NCBI GenBank assembly: GCA_964030785.1
Contig: OZ034972.1
Coordinates: 15,753,131-15,817,130 of the forward strand
Reading direction: 5' to 3'
DNA: 64,000 nucleotides
Source of the DNA: Siderastrea siderea
Lineage: Eukaryota; Cnidaria; Anthozoa; Scleractinia; Rhizangiidae
Of this stretch, positions 13,509 through 22,200 are shown in pieces. The notes under the pieces were generated by a model. The model did no database searches and had not been told where the DNA came from. It saw only the letters and a list, made by a program, of their open reading frames with translations. Each line of letters opens with the position of its first letter. The first letter of the stretch is position 1. The translations under genes were made by a program, and so were the position numbers.

Positions 13509-16500
13509 TATAACCCCTCCTGTCAAACAAAACCATGAAAGAAACATGAAGCTGCTGGCAAGCATGGGATAATGCAGAAGAAGCTAAGCACGTAAAGTCC
13601 TGTTCTTCAACTTTCATACTTGATTTAATCTAGAAGAATACTTACATTTTTGTCTTTATTTTGCAGGCTTTCCAGACATAGTGTGAGTCTCTCAATTAAC
13701 TTTTGTAACTTTTGCAACAAACTGTTGTTAAAAGTCTGACTTTTGTTTTCTGGCAGTCAGTTGAAAAACTTAACCCCAGTTCATCGTTACAAACTGACAG
13801 ATCCCCAGATTGTTTCAAATTTAAACCAGTCAGTTAGTGTTAGAGAATCCAAGCAATTCCATTATCATTTCCATTACCAGAAGTAATAATGGCCTCTGTT
13901 TTGTTCCAAGGCCACCATGTACATGACTTTTTCATTAGAGAGAATTTTTTTTTCACTTCACTGAAATAATCGGTTCCATGTCATATGTCTCATCAGAGTT
14001 GCACTGTTATTGCATGCAGCTGTATGTTAAGCGATTGCAAGATATGTTGCAATAAAATAGATGTCAGTAAATAGCGAGCATTTACTATTAAAGAGCCCAG
14101 AAGCCATTACTGGAAATAATAATGACTTCTGCTTTGTTCCTAAACTACCAAATTTTTGTCATGTCATCAGAGTTGAACTGTAATTGTCTGCAATTGTTTG
14201 CAAAGTAATTGTAAGATTTGTCTGGCAATAAATAATGTAAACAGTTTAATTTACCAGTCTTGATCTCTTTCATGTGTTTGCTTTCTTGTGGACTTAGGGA
14301 CCGTTCATTTTTTACGAGGTAGGGGGGGCTGGTGGGATTTGGGGGGGGGGGGTCACGTAAAACAAATGGCCTTAAAGGGGGGGCTATCTAAAAAAATAAG
14401 GGAAAAGGGGGAGGGGTCACGTGAAATATTTTTGTAATACTTTAAGATGGGATATGTTGTACTATTTTTAAAAAAATATATCCCCAACCGAAATACACAA
14501 ATTAGATTTAAAAATCTATTAAAGAAGTTCCTTCTGCTTTTAATAACGTTTCCACAGCTACAGACTACAATTTTAAAGTTAGGGAACTTTAATAAACCAA
14601 CAAAGCTTTCTTTCTATTTAGTTACTTAATTTTCATTTCTGCATTTTTAGTGGTAGCTTGACCAGAATAGCCTAACCTACCTGCAAGCTGCTATGAAGGC
14701 CTGTAAACTGTCTTGAATGAATAAAGTTACTGTTACTACATTGCTTCTCTCTGCTAATCTTCTTCAAGCTCTTCCTCGTCGTTTGTGCTGCTAGCACTGT
14801 GGGAGTCACTTTCGTTCCTTTCAGGCAGAGCATACTCTTCAGGATACTGGAAGCAGTACACATCAGCTCTAATGTCAGGCTTGAGGTTTGTGATTATTCT
14901 GCTTCCTACAGCATTGCTGAAGTGGTTTGATTGCAACATCTGTGCAATATATGGTGCATCTCGTCTATCAGTAATTCTGCAACATCTTCGACGTTGACGC
15001 ACTCTTCAGGGATGGCTAGGGAAGGAGGATACACAAGACATTCTGCAAGATCATTGCCTAGCGGGTTTCCAACACAGATGCCATACACTCGTTGGACGTT
15101 GTTTGCATCCCGCTTCTTCTTCCTTTCATTTGATTTTCTTTAGTTTTCTTTCTTTCTTCGCCTCTTGCTTATAATTATGTTCTTTATGTATGCCCTTATA
15201 TATAGTGTGGAAACTTTTCTTGTTTTCTTCTAGCATTTCCATATCCTGCTTGACCTTCAGCAGCTCAGCCTCAATGCACTTGATCTGCTCCACATTAAAA
15301 TCGTGAGCAAATTCTTCTCCTTGCTTCAAGGTAAGCCCATTAGGCTGGAAGAGTGTGGAATCATGTTCTTTCAAATGTTTCACCATGCCATTCAACTTGT
15401 CAAACATGCTTCTGTGCTCTTTGATGAAGAAGTTCAATCTTCTTCCATCACTGGGCTTCAAATGATATCCTGGTTTGGAAAACTCAATTGCTCTTTTCGA
15501 AAACCCATCCGCACTTAGAAAGGTAACCTCTTTTGATTGTAAAACATCATATCGACAGGATCATTCAGTGGTGAACCTATTCTTAAAGGACTCGTCACTT
15601 TCACCATTCTTTCGCATTTTGGAATGAGCCTCTTTGAAAATGCTCATGTAGTATTGCGCTCTCTTTCCTTTTGGATTCACAATATAGCCAATACTTGTTT
15701 TCCAAAGTCCCTTTGAGATGTCCGCATCTTCAGCAGGGGAGGAACTAGTAACCTACCAGTCGCTTATTAAATGCTGTATTCGTTTGGTCGAATGCAGTTC
15801 AAATGTAGTTTGCAGCATTTCAAAACGGAGTCATAAGACAAACGATATCAATAGATGTCACAACATATCATACCTGGTACAGTTCCACAACGCTGGTGCG
15901 AAAAAAGAGTCTGCCCCTAGTAACAACTACTTTTCCAAGATTGAGAAGTTCATACCTGAACATTACGAAGAAGGGGAGAACTACAGGGAGTTTTTAAAGT
16001 TTTCTTGTGGAGAAAAGGTAGGAGCCAATTGTTCTGAACCACTCATAGATAGATGTCCGAAGCCTTTTCCTGACCATTCCTGTCTTCCCGAGTACCATTA
16101 CCTACCGTACAACAACACTCCAAGGGAGGGCCGTAATCCAGACGATTGGCAGCCCAGAGTTCAGTTGAAGAAGGAGCGTGGCAGTGGCAGGCTAGTTTTG
16201 TCAGATTCAGAAAGTGTAGCAGCATTTTCTGACAAGTTTATTGTTAAGCCAAAGTTTGTTGTTGAACACCTTAAGCATCTTGAGGTGGTAGATTTCAAGA
16301 AAAAGAAGAGGGCAGAGGAGAGGGCCAAGGAAAGCCAGAAGGCAAAGGAGAAAAATCATGAGGATTATGCTTGGAAAGATTTGTGTGAAGATCCGACAAA
16401 ATTACAAAAGCTTCGAGTGGCAGAGCTTAACAAATACCTCAAGCACCGTAGACTAGACAAGCATCTGAAGAGCACCAAACATGACAAGGTTAAGGTAATT

Positions 16501-19098
16501 GCCAGACACTGGCTTCTCCAAATCAATCCTTGCTAGACATTGATAACGATGATAGCGATGAAGATGACAACAGTGGAAGCAAAAGCAGCAGTGAAAGAGA
16601 CGAATCGAATGATGTCATTCTTGCCTTCATCGATGACGATGAAGAAGTTGCCTTCATCGATGACGAAGAAGTTGAGAGGCCAGCCACAATACGTTTGGGA
16701 AGAGCCATAACCAGAAGATCAGAAATTGATTTTTCTTTTTTTTTTTAACTCTTCAACGAATTCAAAGTTTATAGCGAGCTGAAACATTTCTCTTTTGCTG
16801 ATTTAGTACAGTTAAAAGTGGCAAATGCAACTGTAGTATTAATTGTAATATAATGATATTGTCAAAAAGATGGTTTTGTTAACTGTACAGTATGCATAGC
16901 TGGCTTTTAAAATTGAGTTTCTTTTTCCTTTTTTTTTGGGGAGGGGGGGGGTCACCCAAAAAAATTTACCCTTATTGGGGGGGCCATGGGAAACAATTTA
17001 TTGATTGAGGGGGGGCCATGCATCTTCTTAATGACAGTTCAAAAATCCCACCAGCCCCCCTACCTCGTAAAAAATGAACGGTCCCTTACCTCTTCCCGTC
17101 CTTTTCCTCAGCAATCTTCCCATCCCGTCCCTTCCTGCCCATGTTGAAATATCAGTTGTAGCCTGTTCCAGGTGTTTGGAAAGTGGCATGTGAGCGAAAA
17201 TTACTGAGAGCAGCTTTTTTTCCTACTCTCAATATTTTTCACGTGGCCACTATCTGAATGCCTGGAACAGGCTATGTCAGCTGCAGTACTGGCTTTGGCT
17301 TTCCTGGAAGCCCAGAATCAGATGATCCAAGTAAAAAAAAAAGGAACAACCAGGAAATATGTCAGAAATCTCCCTAGTGATGGCTTTTTTTGCACCTTGA
17401 GTCCAGCCTGCAACAACCTACACGAGTCTATCTGATTGACAGTTGGTATTTCCAAAGTTGTGTTGACGCATATCCTCAGTTGGACAGGGTTTGCATGTAC
17501 CTATAAATGTTAGGTGTGAGGGGGACAGACCCCAAACTGAAAGGGGCATTCCTTCAAAATTCCCCTCATTTTGGGAGATTTATTTCCTTCCTTGAATCCA
17601 TATGGGTCATAGATTTCCCAGTCAAATGCTCCACATTTGCTTGTAATCCCGGCCCACCACACCTTGCATTGGGTACAGCACTGAAACTGGCACATCCAAG
17701 TTAAAAAAATCGGATTGTGTTCTGTCTTTTCACTAATGCAACACTATTTGAATGGAAAGGGCACAAGACATTCCATTCTGATCTCAGTCTACAATCATTA
17801 TAATGATGTGTTTCTCAATTTTTCTTAATGTGTGATTTGTTGTCATTGCATTATTTTACAAAACTTGTGTAGCAATGCATTCTGAGTGGCACGAACAACT
17901 GGAAAACAACTTGCAGAGAATGTAACATGTAACAGGGCAAAATCCCCAGGCAAACTAACCAAAATTACACACAGAGATTATATGAAACACCATGTCTTGA
18001 AAACAACCAAACTAAGTTGCCAAGAAATTTTTCTTAGGCATTTCTGTTTCATGGTAACATCTTCCTAACTGTACATAAAATCATGTTCCTTGGCCAGGAC
18101 ATACACACAACACATACCTTGATCTTGATTTTTGTTGGCATACAGGTTATAAACATCATGTACAATTGTTTTAAAGAGCTCTTTCTGATCTGTCTCAAGT
18201 CTTTCTATTCCCAAGTGCTTTAGAAATTCTTCTCTAACTGATTTGACTGTGAGTGCCCTAAAATGAAATTAAGACTGTTAATTATACACTGCCTACTAGA
18301 AATTCTACACAGGATCTTAATAGGATCTTGTAGGATCCTCACCCAGGATCTTGATAAGATTTTACTTAAGATCCTATAGGATCCTGGGTAGGATCCTCTG
18401 TATGAAAAATTTGAGATTTTGTCTTAAATAGGGTAGCAAAATCAGAGATTTGTGTCTTAAACAGGGTCAGGGCTTAGACACATGGGCCGCACCTCCCCAC
18501 CCAAGCATCTGCTGAGTACCCCCCCTGGGGAGATTTCCTGCAGTTTGTTTGTCAACTAAGAAAAACCTCTTTGGCCAAGAAGACTGTCGTCATAAGCAAC
18601 TGCATTAAAACTTACAGGGACAGTTGCAAACCTTTGCCCTGGTGTTGTACATGTATGTGTGTTGCACATTGCTAATACCGGGGATTAATTGTCCTAGCAG
18701 GGTTGGGCACTACACGAATGATTCATGAAAGTAATCAAAATGGAATAAGGCAACGTGCACCAGGTTACATGAGATTTGGCATGGTTCAGCAAAATTTCTT
18801 AGCATTTCTGCTACCATAAAATAAGTTTGTCTCCTTCGTTGCGTGACGACCCTAAAAACGGCTGCAAAGGAGACTAAAAATAAGTCAAAATCCACAATTT
18901 AGCTTATAACTGCAACTTAAGCTTACTACAAGGAATAAGCTCAAATTTTTGCAGGCCAAAGCTGAGGTGATTGTTCTGTGCAGCGTGCAAATGTACTTAA
19001 ATACGAAATACAAATACAACCTACCCGATATCATTGCTTTTCCTGAAAACCCTGTGAACAAACTTTCTGATCGTCGATTCATTGATAGTTTCTGCCAT
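769..19098 (-). CDS. HIRIP3: HIRIP3-like histone chaperone gene (four exons seen, 3' end outside window)
   Basis: HIRIP3 is a nuclear HIRA-interacting histone chaperone acting on H2A/H2B-type substrates. Exons read on the minus strand: 19025-19098 (ATG at 19098), 18118-18257, 1810-2453 and 769-952. All have AG/GT borders and the phases join without a stop, giving about 347 codons. Exons 1-2 encode the N-terminal helical domain (MAETINESTIRKFVHRVF at the start, then LTVKSVREEFLKHLG). Exon 3 is a low-complexity acidic, lysine- and serine-rich linker. Exon 4 (LRNLKRYARTCG ... DKLIRDRTGLEG) matches the conserved HIRIP3 C-terminal domain. The last exon ends in phase 1, so at least one more exon lies left of the window. 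The second intron is 15.7 kb and filled with repeats. The exon 2-3 link rests on phase and family order. Head to head with PLRG1. Confidence 0.8.
1354..1700. repeat. Dispersed repeat family A, copy 1
   Basis: The segment from AAAGCCCAATGGGCAT through a run containing GTGTGACACAATATTTTGAC and CCACAACTGAGAAT recurs at 61065-61405. It is also recognisable, more diverged, at 63060-63385 and 63386-63700. No TIRs or coding potential were found. It lies in the HIRIP3 intron between exons 3 and 4. Confidence 0.75.
2497..2738. repeat. Two adjacent foldback (palindromic) repeats beside HIRIP3 exon 3
   Basis: Two stem-loops sit side by side. In the first, ATACGCGCGGATATTTT pairs imperfectly with a reverse copy ending near 2602. 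In the second, 2605-2738, ATTAGATGTTTCG at the left pairs with CGAAACATCTAAT at the right, with AGTATCGCCGT and ACGAGT motifs inside both arms. They lie about 45 bp upstream (in the transcript) of the HIRIP3 exon 3 acceptor. Probably non-autonomous MITEs. Confidence 0.65.
3723..4637. mobile_element. TIR element with poly-C/CCCGGG subterminal tracts
   Basis: The left end begins TGCATGGTTCAATTTTACG and continues GTTACCATCCCCCCCCC. The right end is its inverse (ATGCATGGTTCAATT read on the minus strand, then GTTACCATCCCCCCCCC). The element is about 915 bp and carries several CCCGGGGG(T)GGGGAAT motifs. There is no long ORF, only a 27-codon ATG frame near 3909. Target duplication not resolved. Non-autonomous. 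Confidence 0.65.
4741..6170. mobile_element. Mutator-like TIR element with perfect 9-bp TSD
   Basis: The arms are about 90 bp. The left starts TTCCCTGCTAGCAGAGGCC and the right is the inverse, ending GGCCTCTGCTAGCAGGGAA. The element is flanked by a perfect 9-bp direct repeat, ATAAACACG, at 4732-4740 and 6171-6179. A 9-bp duplication with long TIRs suits Mutator-like elements; the superfamily is inference. The 1.4 kb interior has no transposase-like ORF. Confidence 0.8.
6171..7035. other. HIRIP3 intron stretch without recognised features
   Basis: I find no open coding exon, TIR pair or tandem repeat here. There are A-rich runs near 6832 and 6933. Confidence 0.4.
7036..7267. mobile_element. 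Foldback MITE with ~98-bp arms
   Basis: The left arm is 7036-7133 (starts GGCAGCATTTTCGTGCAAC, contains GTTGAGATTGTTTGTTGCGC). The right arm, 7170-7266, is its near-perfect inverse, and a loop of about 36 bp separates them. No coding capacity. The arms are similar enough to form a long hairpin in the HIRIP3 pre-mRNA. Confidence 0.8.
7857..8085 (+). pseudogene. Unidentified exon-like coding relic
   Basis: After an acceptor-like CACCAG at 7856, a frame of 75 codons stays open to a donor-like AG|GTAGGT at 8085. Read in the phase CC|CAA ACC GTA it gives leucine- and glutamate-rich helical protein (VLLEELVKVLSELCEKEH, then LIACLEVCLKYEGFNENG, then SLPLKSCTALEHVLR). Composition and codon use look like real protein rather than noise. 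TAA precedes it and TAG follows directly if it is not spliced. It lies on the strand opposite HIRIP3. I do not recognise the family. It may be an orphan exon of a decayed or translocated gene. Confidence 0.4.
8086..10461. other. HIRIP3 intron stretch, no gene seen
   Basis: No supported exons. Short CTTCGGG-containing phrases recur near 8950-8995 and 10070-10105. A fragment at 9319 (GGGCGTGTTCCCCTGGGAC) weakly resembles the TIR of the element at 47882. Otherwise featureless AT-rich sequence. Confidence 0.35.
10462..10832. mobile_element. MITE with CCCGGGGGG termini
   Basis: The left end is CCC followed by a long G run, then CTCCCATATGAAAG and GGGGATGCTCGTC. The right end is its inverse (GACGAGCATCCCC, CTTTAATATGGGAG, poly-C, GGG). 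The element is about 370 bp. The interior carries repeated CGCTTAGGG/CCTTTAGGGG phrases. There is no ORF, and the target duplication is not clear. Confidence 0.7.
10901..12637 (-). pseudogene. Decayed CYP3-clan cytochrome P450, two exons left
   Basis: Exon 12454-12637 encodes the C-helix region (WKRIRNTLTPTFSAGKMK). Exon 10901-11890 encodes the rest, and the junction is in phase (GAT TCG G|GT GTG ACT). Visible motifs are the I-helix AGYKTSSNT, ExxR as KEAPR, NPERF, and heme loop FGAGPRNCID with its cysteine. Defects: a frameshift near 11130, after NPERF, best explained by loss of 2 nt; lysine at the usually acidic I-helix position; and D where the heme motif normally has G. The N-terminal membrane anchor and first exons were not found. 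It sits inside HIRIP3 intron 2 on the same strand. Intact relatives are ER monooxygenases; this copy is probably nonfunctional. Confidence 0.85.
12655..13295. repeat. Dispersed repeat with CCCTGTTTAGGACA phrases ending in poly-C/CCCGGG
   Basis: The phrase CCCTGTTTAGGACA or close variants occurs at about 12662, 12787 and 13202, with CCCTGTCCAG at 13235. It runs into GGGAGTACCCCCC and a long C run ending CCCGGG near 13293. Similar phrases on the other strand occur near 18425-18535 (TTAAACAGGGT, GAGTACCCCCCC). TAGTTTATTAGCC/TAGTTTGTGTCG flanks a roughly 65-bp direct repeat (CTCAGACTTGTGTGACNNTA) at 12860-12975. Confidence 0.5.
13446..13512. repeat. TAA/TTA microsatellite, self-complementary
   Basis: A (TAA)n run changes through ATTATCATTATCATT into (TTA)n, so the two halves are complementary and could form a hairpin. 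Confidence 0.9.
13513..14296. other. HIRIP3 intron stretch with a diverged short duplication
   Basis: Two related passages, about 13870-14050 and 14100-14240, share phrases such as AATAATGRCYTCTG, TTTGTTCC, CATCAGAGTTG and TTGCAA. No coding signal. Confidence 0.4.
14757..15717 (-). pseudogene. Element-encoded protein relic, frameshifted
   Basis: Reading leftward from about 15717, a frame encodes basic protein (SIGYIVNPKGKRAQYYMSIF, later LKPSDGRRLNFFIKEHRSMF). It carries an in-frame TGA at 15561-15563, and downstream sense frames run on at 15126-15461. After the stop at 15126 the coding sense jumps frame twice: VYGICVGNPLGNDLAECLVY at about 15080, then DIRADVYCFQYPEEYALPER and an acidic tail ending EEELEED. 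The middle part (EAELLKVKQDMEMLEENK) looks coiled-coil. No known domain recognised. The disruptions show it is decayed. Confidence 0.55.
15718..16747 (+). pseudogene. Element-encoded SAP-like protein, one frameshift
   Basis: ATG at 15718 opens 272 codons. The C-terminal part (LRVAELNKYLKHRRLDKH, then HDKVKVIARHWLLQ) has the leucine/hydrophobic spacing of a SAP-type DNA-binding helix pair, preceded by a lysine/glutamate-rich coiled-coil segment. At about 16517-16530 the sense shifts frame into an acidic tail (LLDIDNDDSDEDDN) ending GRAITRRSEIDFSF. One indel would join the two. It lies inside the Harbinger-like element, divergent from the minus-strand relic. SAP assignment is by eye; the function is unknown. 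Confidence 0.55.
17089..18117. other. HIRIP3 intron stretch, no gene seen
   Basis: No exon or element ends identified. GCCTGTTCCAGG and its inverse CCTGGAACAGGC at about 17161 and 17261 bracket a 100-bp imperfect palindrome. Confidence 0.35.
18310..18410. repeat. AGGATCCT/AGGATCTT-rich repeat in HIRIP3 intron 1
   Basis: The hexamer GATCCT or GATCTT recurs about ten times in 100 bp, partly palindromic (TAGGATCCTACCC-like phrases on both strands). It lies just upstream of HIRIP3 exon 2. Confidence 0.6.
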
Positions 19099-19277
19099 CT
19101 TTCCTAGACTTTATAAGCTCACATTTATTCCAAACTCTCTAAACTCAGGTCTTTTCAACTGTGGCGGGAAATACTTTACAATCATCTCTCCTTCCTCTAT
19201 CCCAGGTCTCTCTCGGACCAACACTTTGACCAGCGGATGCATGCCATGATTATGCGCAGTACTCATTCACCTTCAAC
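19099..19277. promoter_or_regulatory. Bidirectional HIRIP3/PLRG1 promoter
   Basis: Only 179 bp separate the HIRIP3 ATG (19098, minus) from the PLRG1 ATG (19278, plus). Both 5' UTRs and core promoters must share this interval unless an unseen upstream exon exists. I see no TATA box. Divergent housekeeping pairs of this spacing commonly share one promoter. Confidence 0.65.
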
Positions 19278-22200
19278 ATGGCGGAGGTGAGCGTCTTGCA
19301 ATGTGCTTACAACTTTTATCTAATTTTGCACTGACATACTGAATATTTCTCTTTTCAGGATATTGTAAAGCATTCTGTACACACCCTGGTGTTTCGTTCT
19401 CTAAAAAGAAGCCATGATATGTTCCTTCATGATAATTCTCTGCCGTTAAAGAGAGATGAGAAGAGGTAAGCTTAAGGATTTTTCTCTTCACTCGGCTCCC
19501 GGCGTGGGCAATCGATGAAAGTCTATATCGAAAAACGGTTCGATAAATCGATAACTATCGATAACAGTCACTTAAACGTTATCTATTTTGTCGATCAATC
19601 GATAAAAATCGATATCACAACCTTTTTGGCAATTAGTGTTATTGATTTTATCGAGTCATATATCGATTTTATTGATGGATGTCAGTCATCAAACTCTTTA
19701 ATTTCTGGCATAGTACGTGTAACTGCAGTAAAATGTTTGAGCTGTCTTTGTTCAATCTGAGAGTGATTGCATAAGGTCAACCCAATTGTAAGTAACAATT
19801 TTTTTTACTGTTCCAGATATTGAAAGAATTCAAATGCTTATGTTGTTTTGTTTGACACAGAGACATTGCATGATAAAAATAATGTGTATTTTTCAGCGAA
19901 TGCCTAAATTGTTTCATTGCACCATTAGTCAGGTATCAATACTTAGTTTTATTGGCCTAGAAAAGATTTAGAAACCTTATTGTTGCATATAGCAATAAAA
20001 TTGCCCAAACTTGTTACAGAAGTTTTTATCTATCAAGATCTTATATTTCAACACATCAAAGCTTATCCATAAAATCTATATTTTTCAATAGCTGTAATTG
20101 AAAAACCCATAAATATTGATTACTCACAACAGATCCTTTTATCATTTTTTATTGATTTGCCTTAAAATTTACTCATTTTTATCAATTGTTATCAAATATT
20201 ATCGATTATCACTCTTATCGATTGCCTGTGCTGGGCTGGCTTCACTTCAACTTTGTCTGAGGTGACTGGGTGAAGAAGTAAGCCCAAAATCATACAAAAT
20301 GATTACAAGGGACAGAAAGTATTATAAAATGTTTAGAAAGAACATTTAAAAGGGTGATCAGGAATTTAAGTGTGATTTATAATAAGCAGTTTTAATAGAC
20401 TGTATCTTTGTTGCAGACTTTGATGTTTTGAGCGATGCTGAATTACCACAGAATTAATCACCTCTGCACTAATCGATGTAACAAAATAACAAGCACTGTT
20501 CTCTGGAGTCTTTACCTGCTCAGTAGACTCCTTTATAGTTAGCAGTTCAAAGGAATAGTAGTGTGTGTTCTAGATGGCAGGGGATTTGGCCTCTGCTGTA
20601 TTGCCAACTGTGGTCTTTTATGACAATTTACATGATCATATGCATGTTGTAACACATCACAGACACAGGTCTTAGATTGTTGCCATCAGTTAGAACCAGA
20701 TATATTACCACAAAATTCTTTGTTGTCAGTCTCACTCTTTTGCTGCCCAAAAGTGAGGACCTTTTGCTTTCCCATTGACAGAAAAAATCTGTTAGGTTTA
20801 CAGAAAGCAACACTTTCTCTGCACTCTGGCACCTGTTTCAGTGTCTTTAGAATGATGCATTGTCTTTACCATACAAAAAACTGGGAGAATGTACTCAAGA
20901 ATTTTATATTGATAGTGTGTAATGTAATCAACCCTGATAGGCCTCATGCATGTTACATCACCAGTTCAAAATTTACCACCAAGCCTTGCTTGTACAAAAT
21001 TCTTTGCAAGCATTTGGCAACTAGGAATTGTTTTTGTCTGAGTACTGGTATTCTTTTCAACTTTGCTGCTTTGGGAATTCATTGATTACAAACTTCACGA
21101 GTTCATACTTTGAAAGTGAGGCTTAGTTAAATTAGGTAGTCTGACGTAGACATGCATAAGGGCTATTGAAAATAATTTATTAGGTCTACCATGGATAATA
21201 AGAACAGTAAATCAGTATATTCTGATTTAACATTTTTTTTTTTATTTCCTTGTTAAGTGACCAAGCCAAAAAGTCCTGTAAGATCCGTGATGAGTACTTT
21301 ATGGTAAAAGATTTGGTTTTACCAAAAGAAGCTTTACCATCCAATAGAAATCCAGTGACTGGAGCCTATCCTTCAAATCAAGGTAAGGCTATATATATAT
21401 TAATCTAACAAAATTAATACCTTTTGTATGTAACTTAGGCTAAATGCTGTCTAGTAATAGTAAACCATTATTTTGAAGCCTTGGAATTGGAGTAGAAAAT
21501 AAAGTGACATGTTTCTAAAAATTAAAAATTACATTGTAGTGTTATTTTTGTCAGTTTCAGATATTCCTCCACTAATAGAAGGAGCTCACCCTTACCCATC
21601 TGCTCCAGGTGACAATTTTTAATTTTATAGATCTGTTTTCACACCCTCTTAGTTATTTTCCTAAGTTGTACTTGAGAAAAGTAGCACAATGGAGCAGCGG
21701 TCATTTTTATAATGTACGTTCTTAGCATGTTGTGGCCTATCTTACTGAATGTCTTACATGCAGTTATAATTGCAGGTGTAGCACTGCCTAATTTCAAATA
21801 TTTCAAATTCAAATATTCATGGAATTTTCTTGTGTGTGAATGCTAATGCGCAACATACAGCATTATTGGTACACACACTTATACATGGTTAAATAAACAC
21901 AGCAAACAAGAGCTGAGAAACTCAAGGAGAGAACTCATATTAACTAGTTCTGGAGAGCCTGGAAATTGCTTGTCTGACATTAGACAACAAAGTGTCAAGA
22001 AGACGTTTACTATAGCACAACTTAGAAGCTTAGCGTAGATCTTGTTGTTATGACAAAGTTATATCCTTCACTCTAGGTGTTACCCTAACTCCAGAAACAG
22101 CTGCAAGTAGAAAACATCCATCTCATGCAGGAGTACAACAGCTGATGTCTAATCTACCACCAACAGAATCACAGTAAGTGCTGTTTGCAAAGTTGTCTTT

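Larger units (their letters stand above)
14297..17085. mobile_element. PIF/Harbinger-like element with TTA target duplication
   Basis: The left end starts GGGACCGTTCATTTTTTACG and the right end is its inverse. TTA flanks both sides (14294-14296 and 17086-17088). GGG-starting TIRs with a TTA duplication are typical of PIF/Harbinger; the assignment is inference because no DDE transposase was seen. Inside, two back-to-back gene relics diverge from about 15718: one minus (14757-15717), one plus (15718-16747). G-rich subterminal tracts lie inside both ends. Confidence 0.75.

Noticed and set aside
13329..13617. ORFs with poly-I, poly-N or poly-Y runs
   Set aside because: They are translations of the TAA/TTA microsatellite.
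20720..21085. 121-codon ORF in PLRG1 intron 2
   Set aside because: Purely intronic, no splice signals in phase and no recognisable domain.
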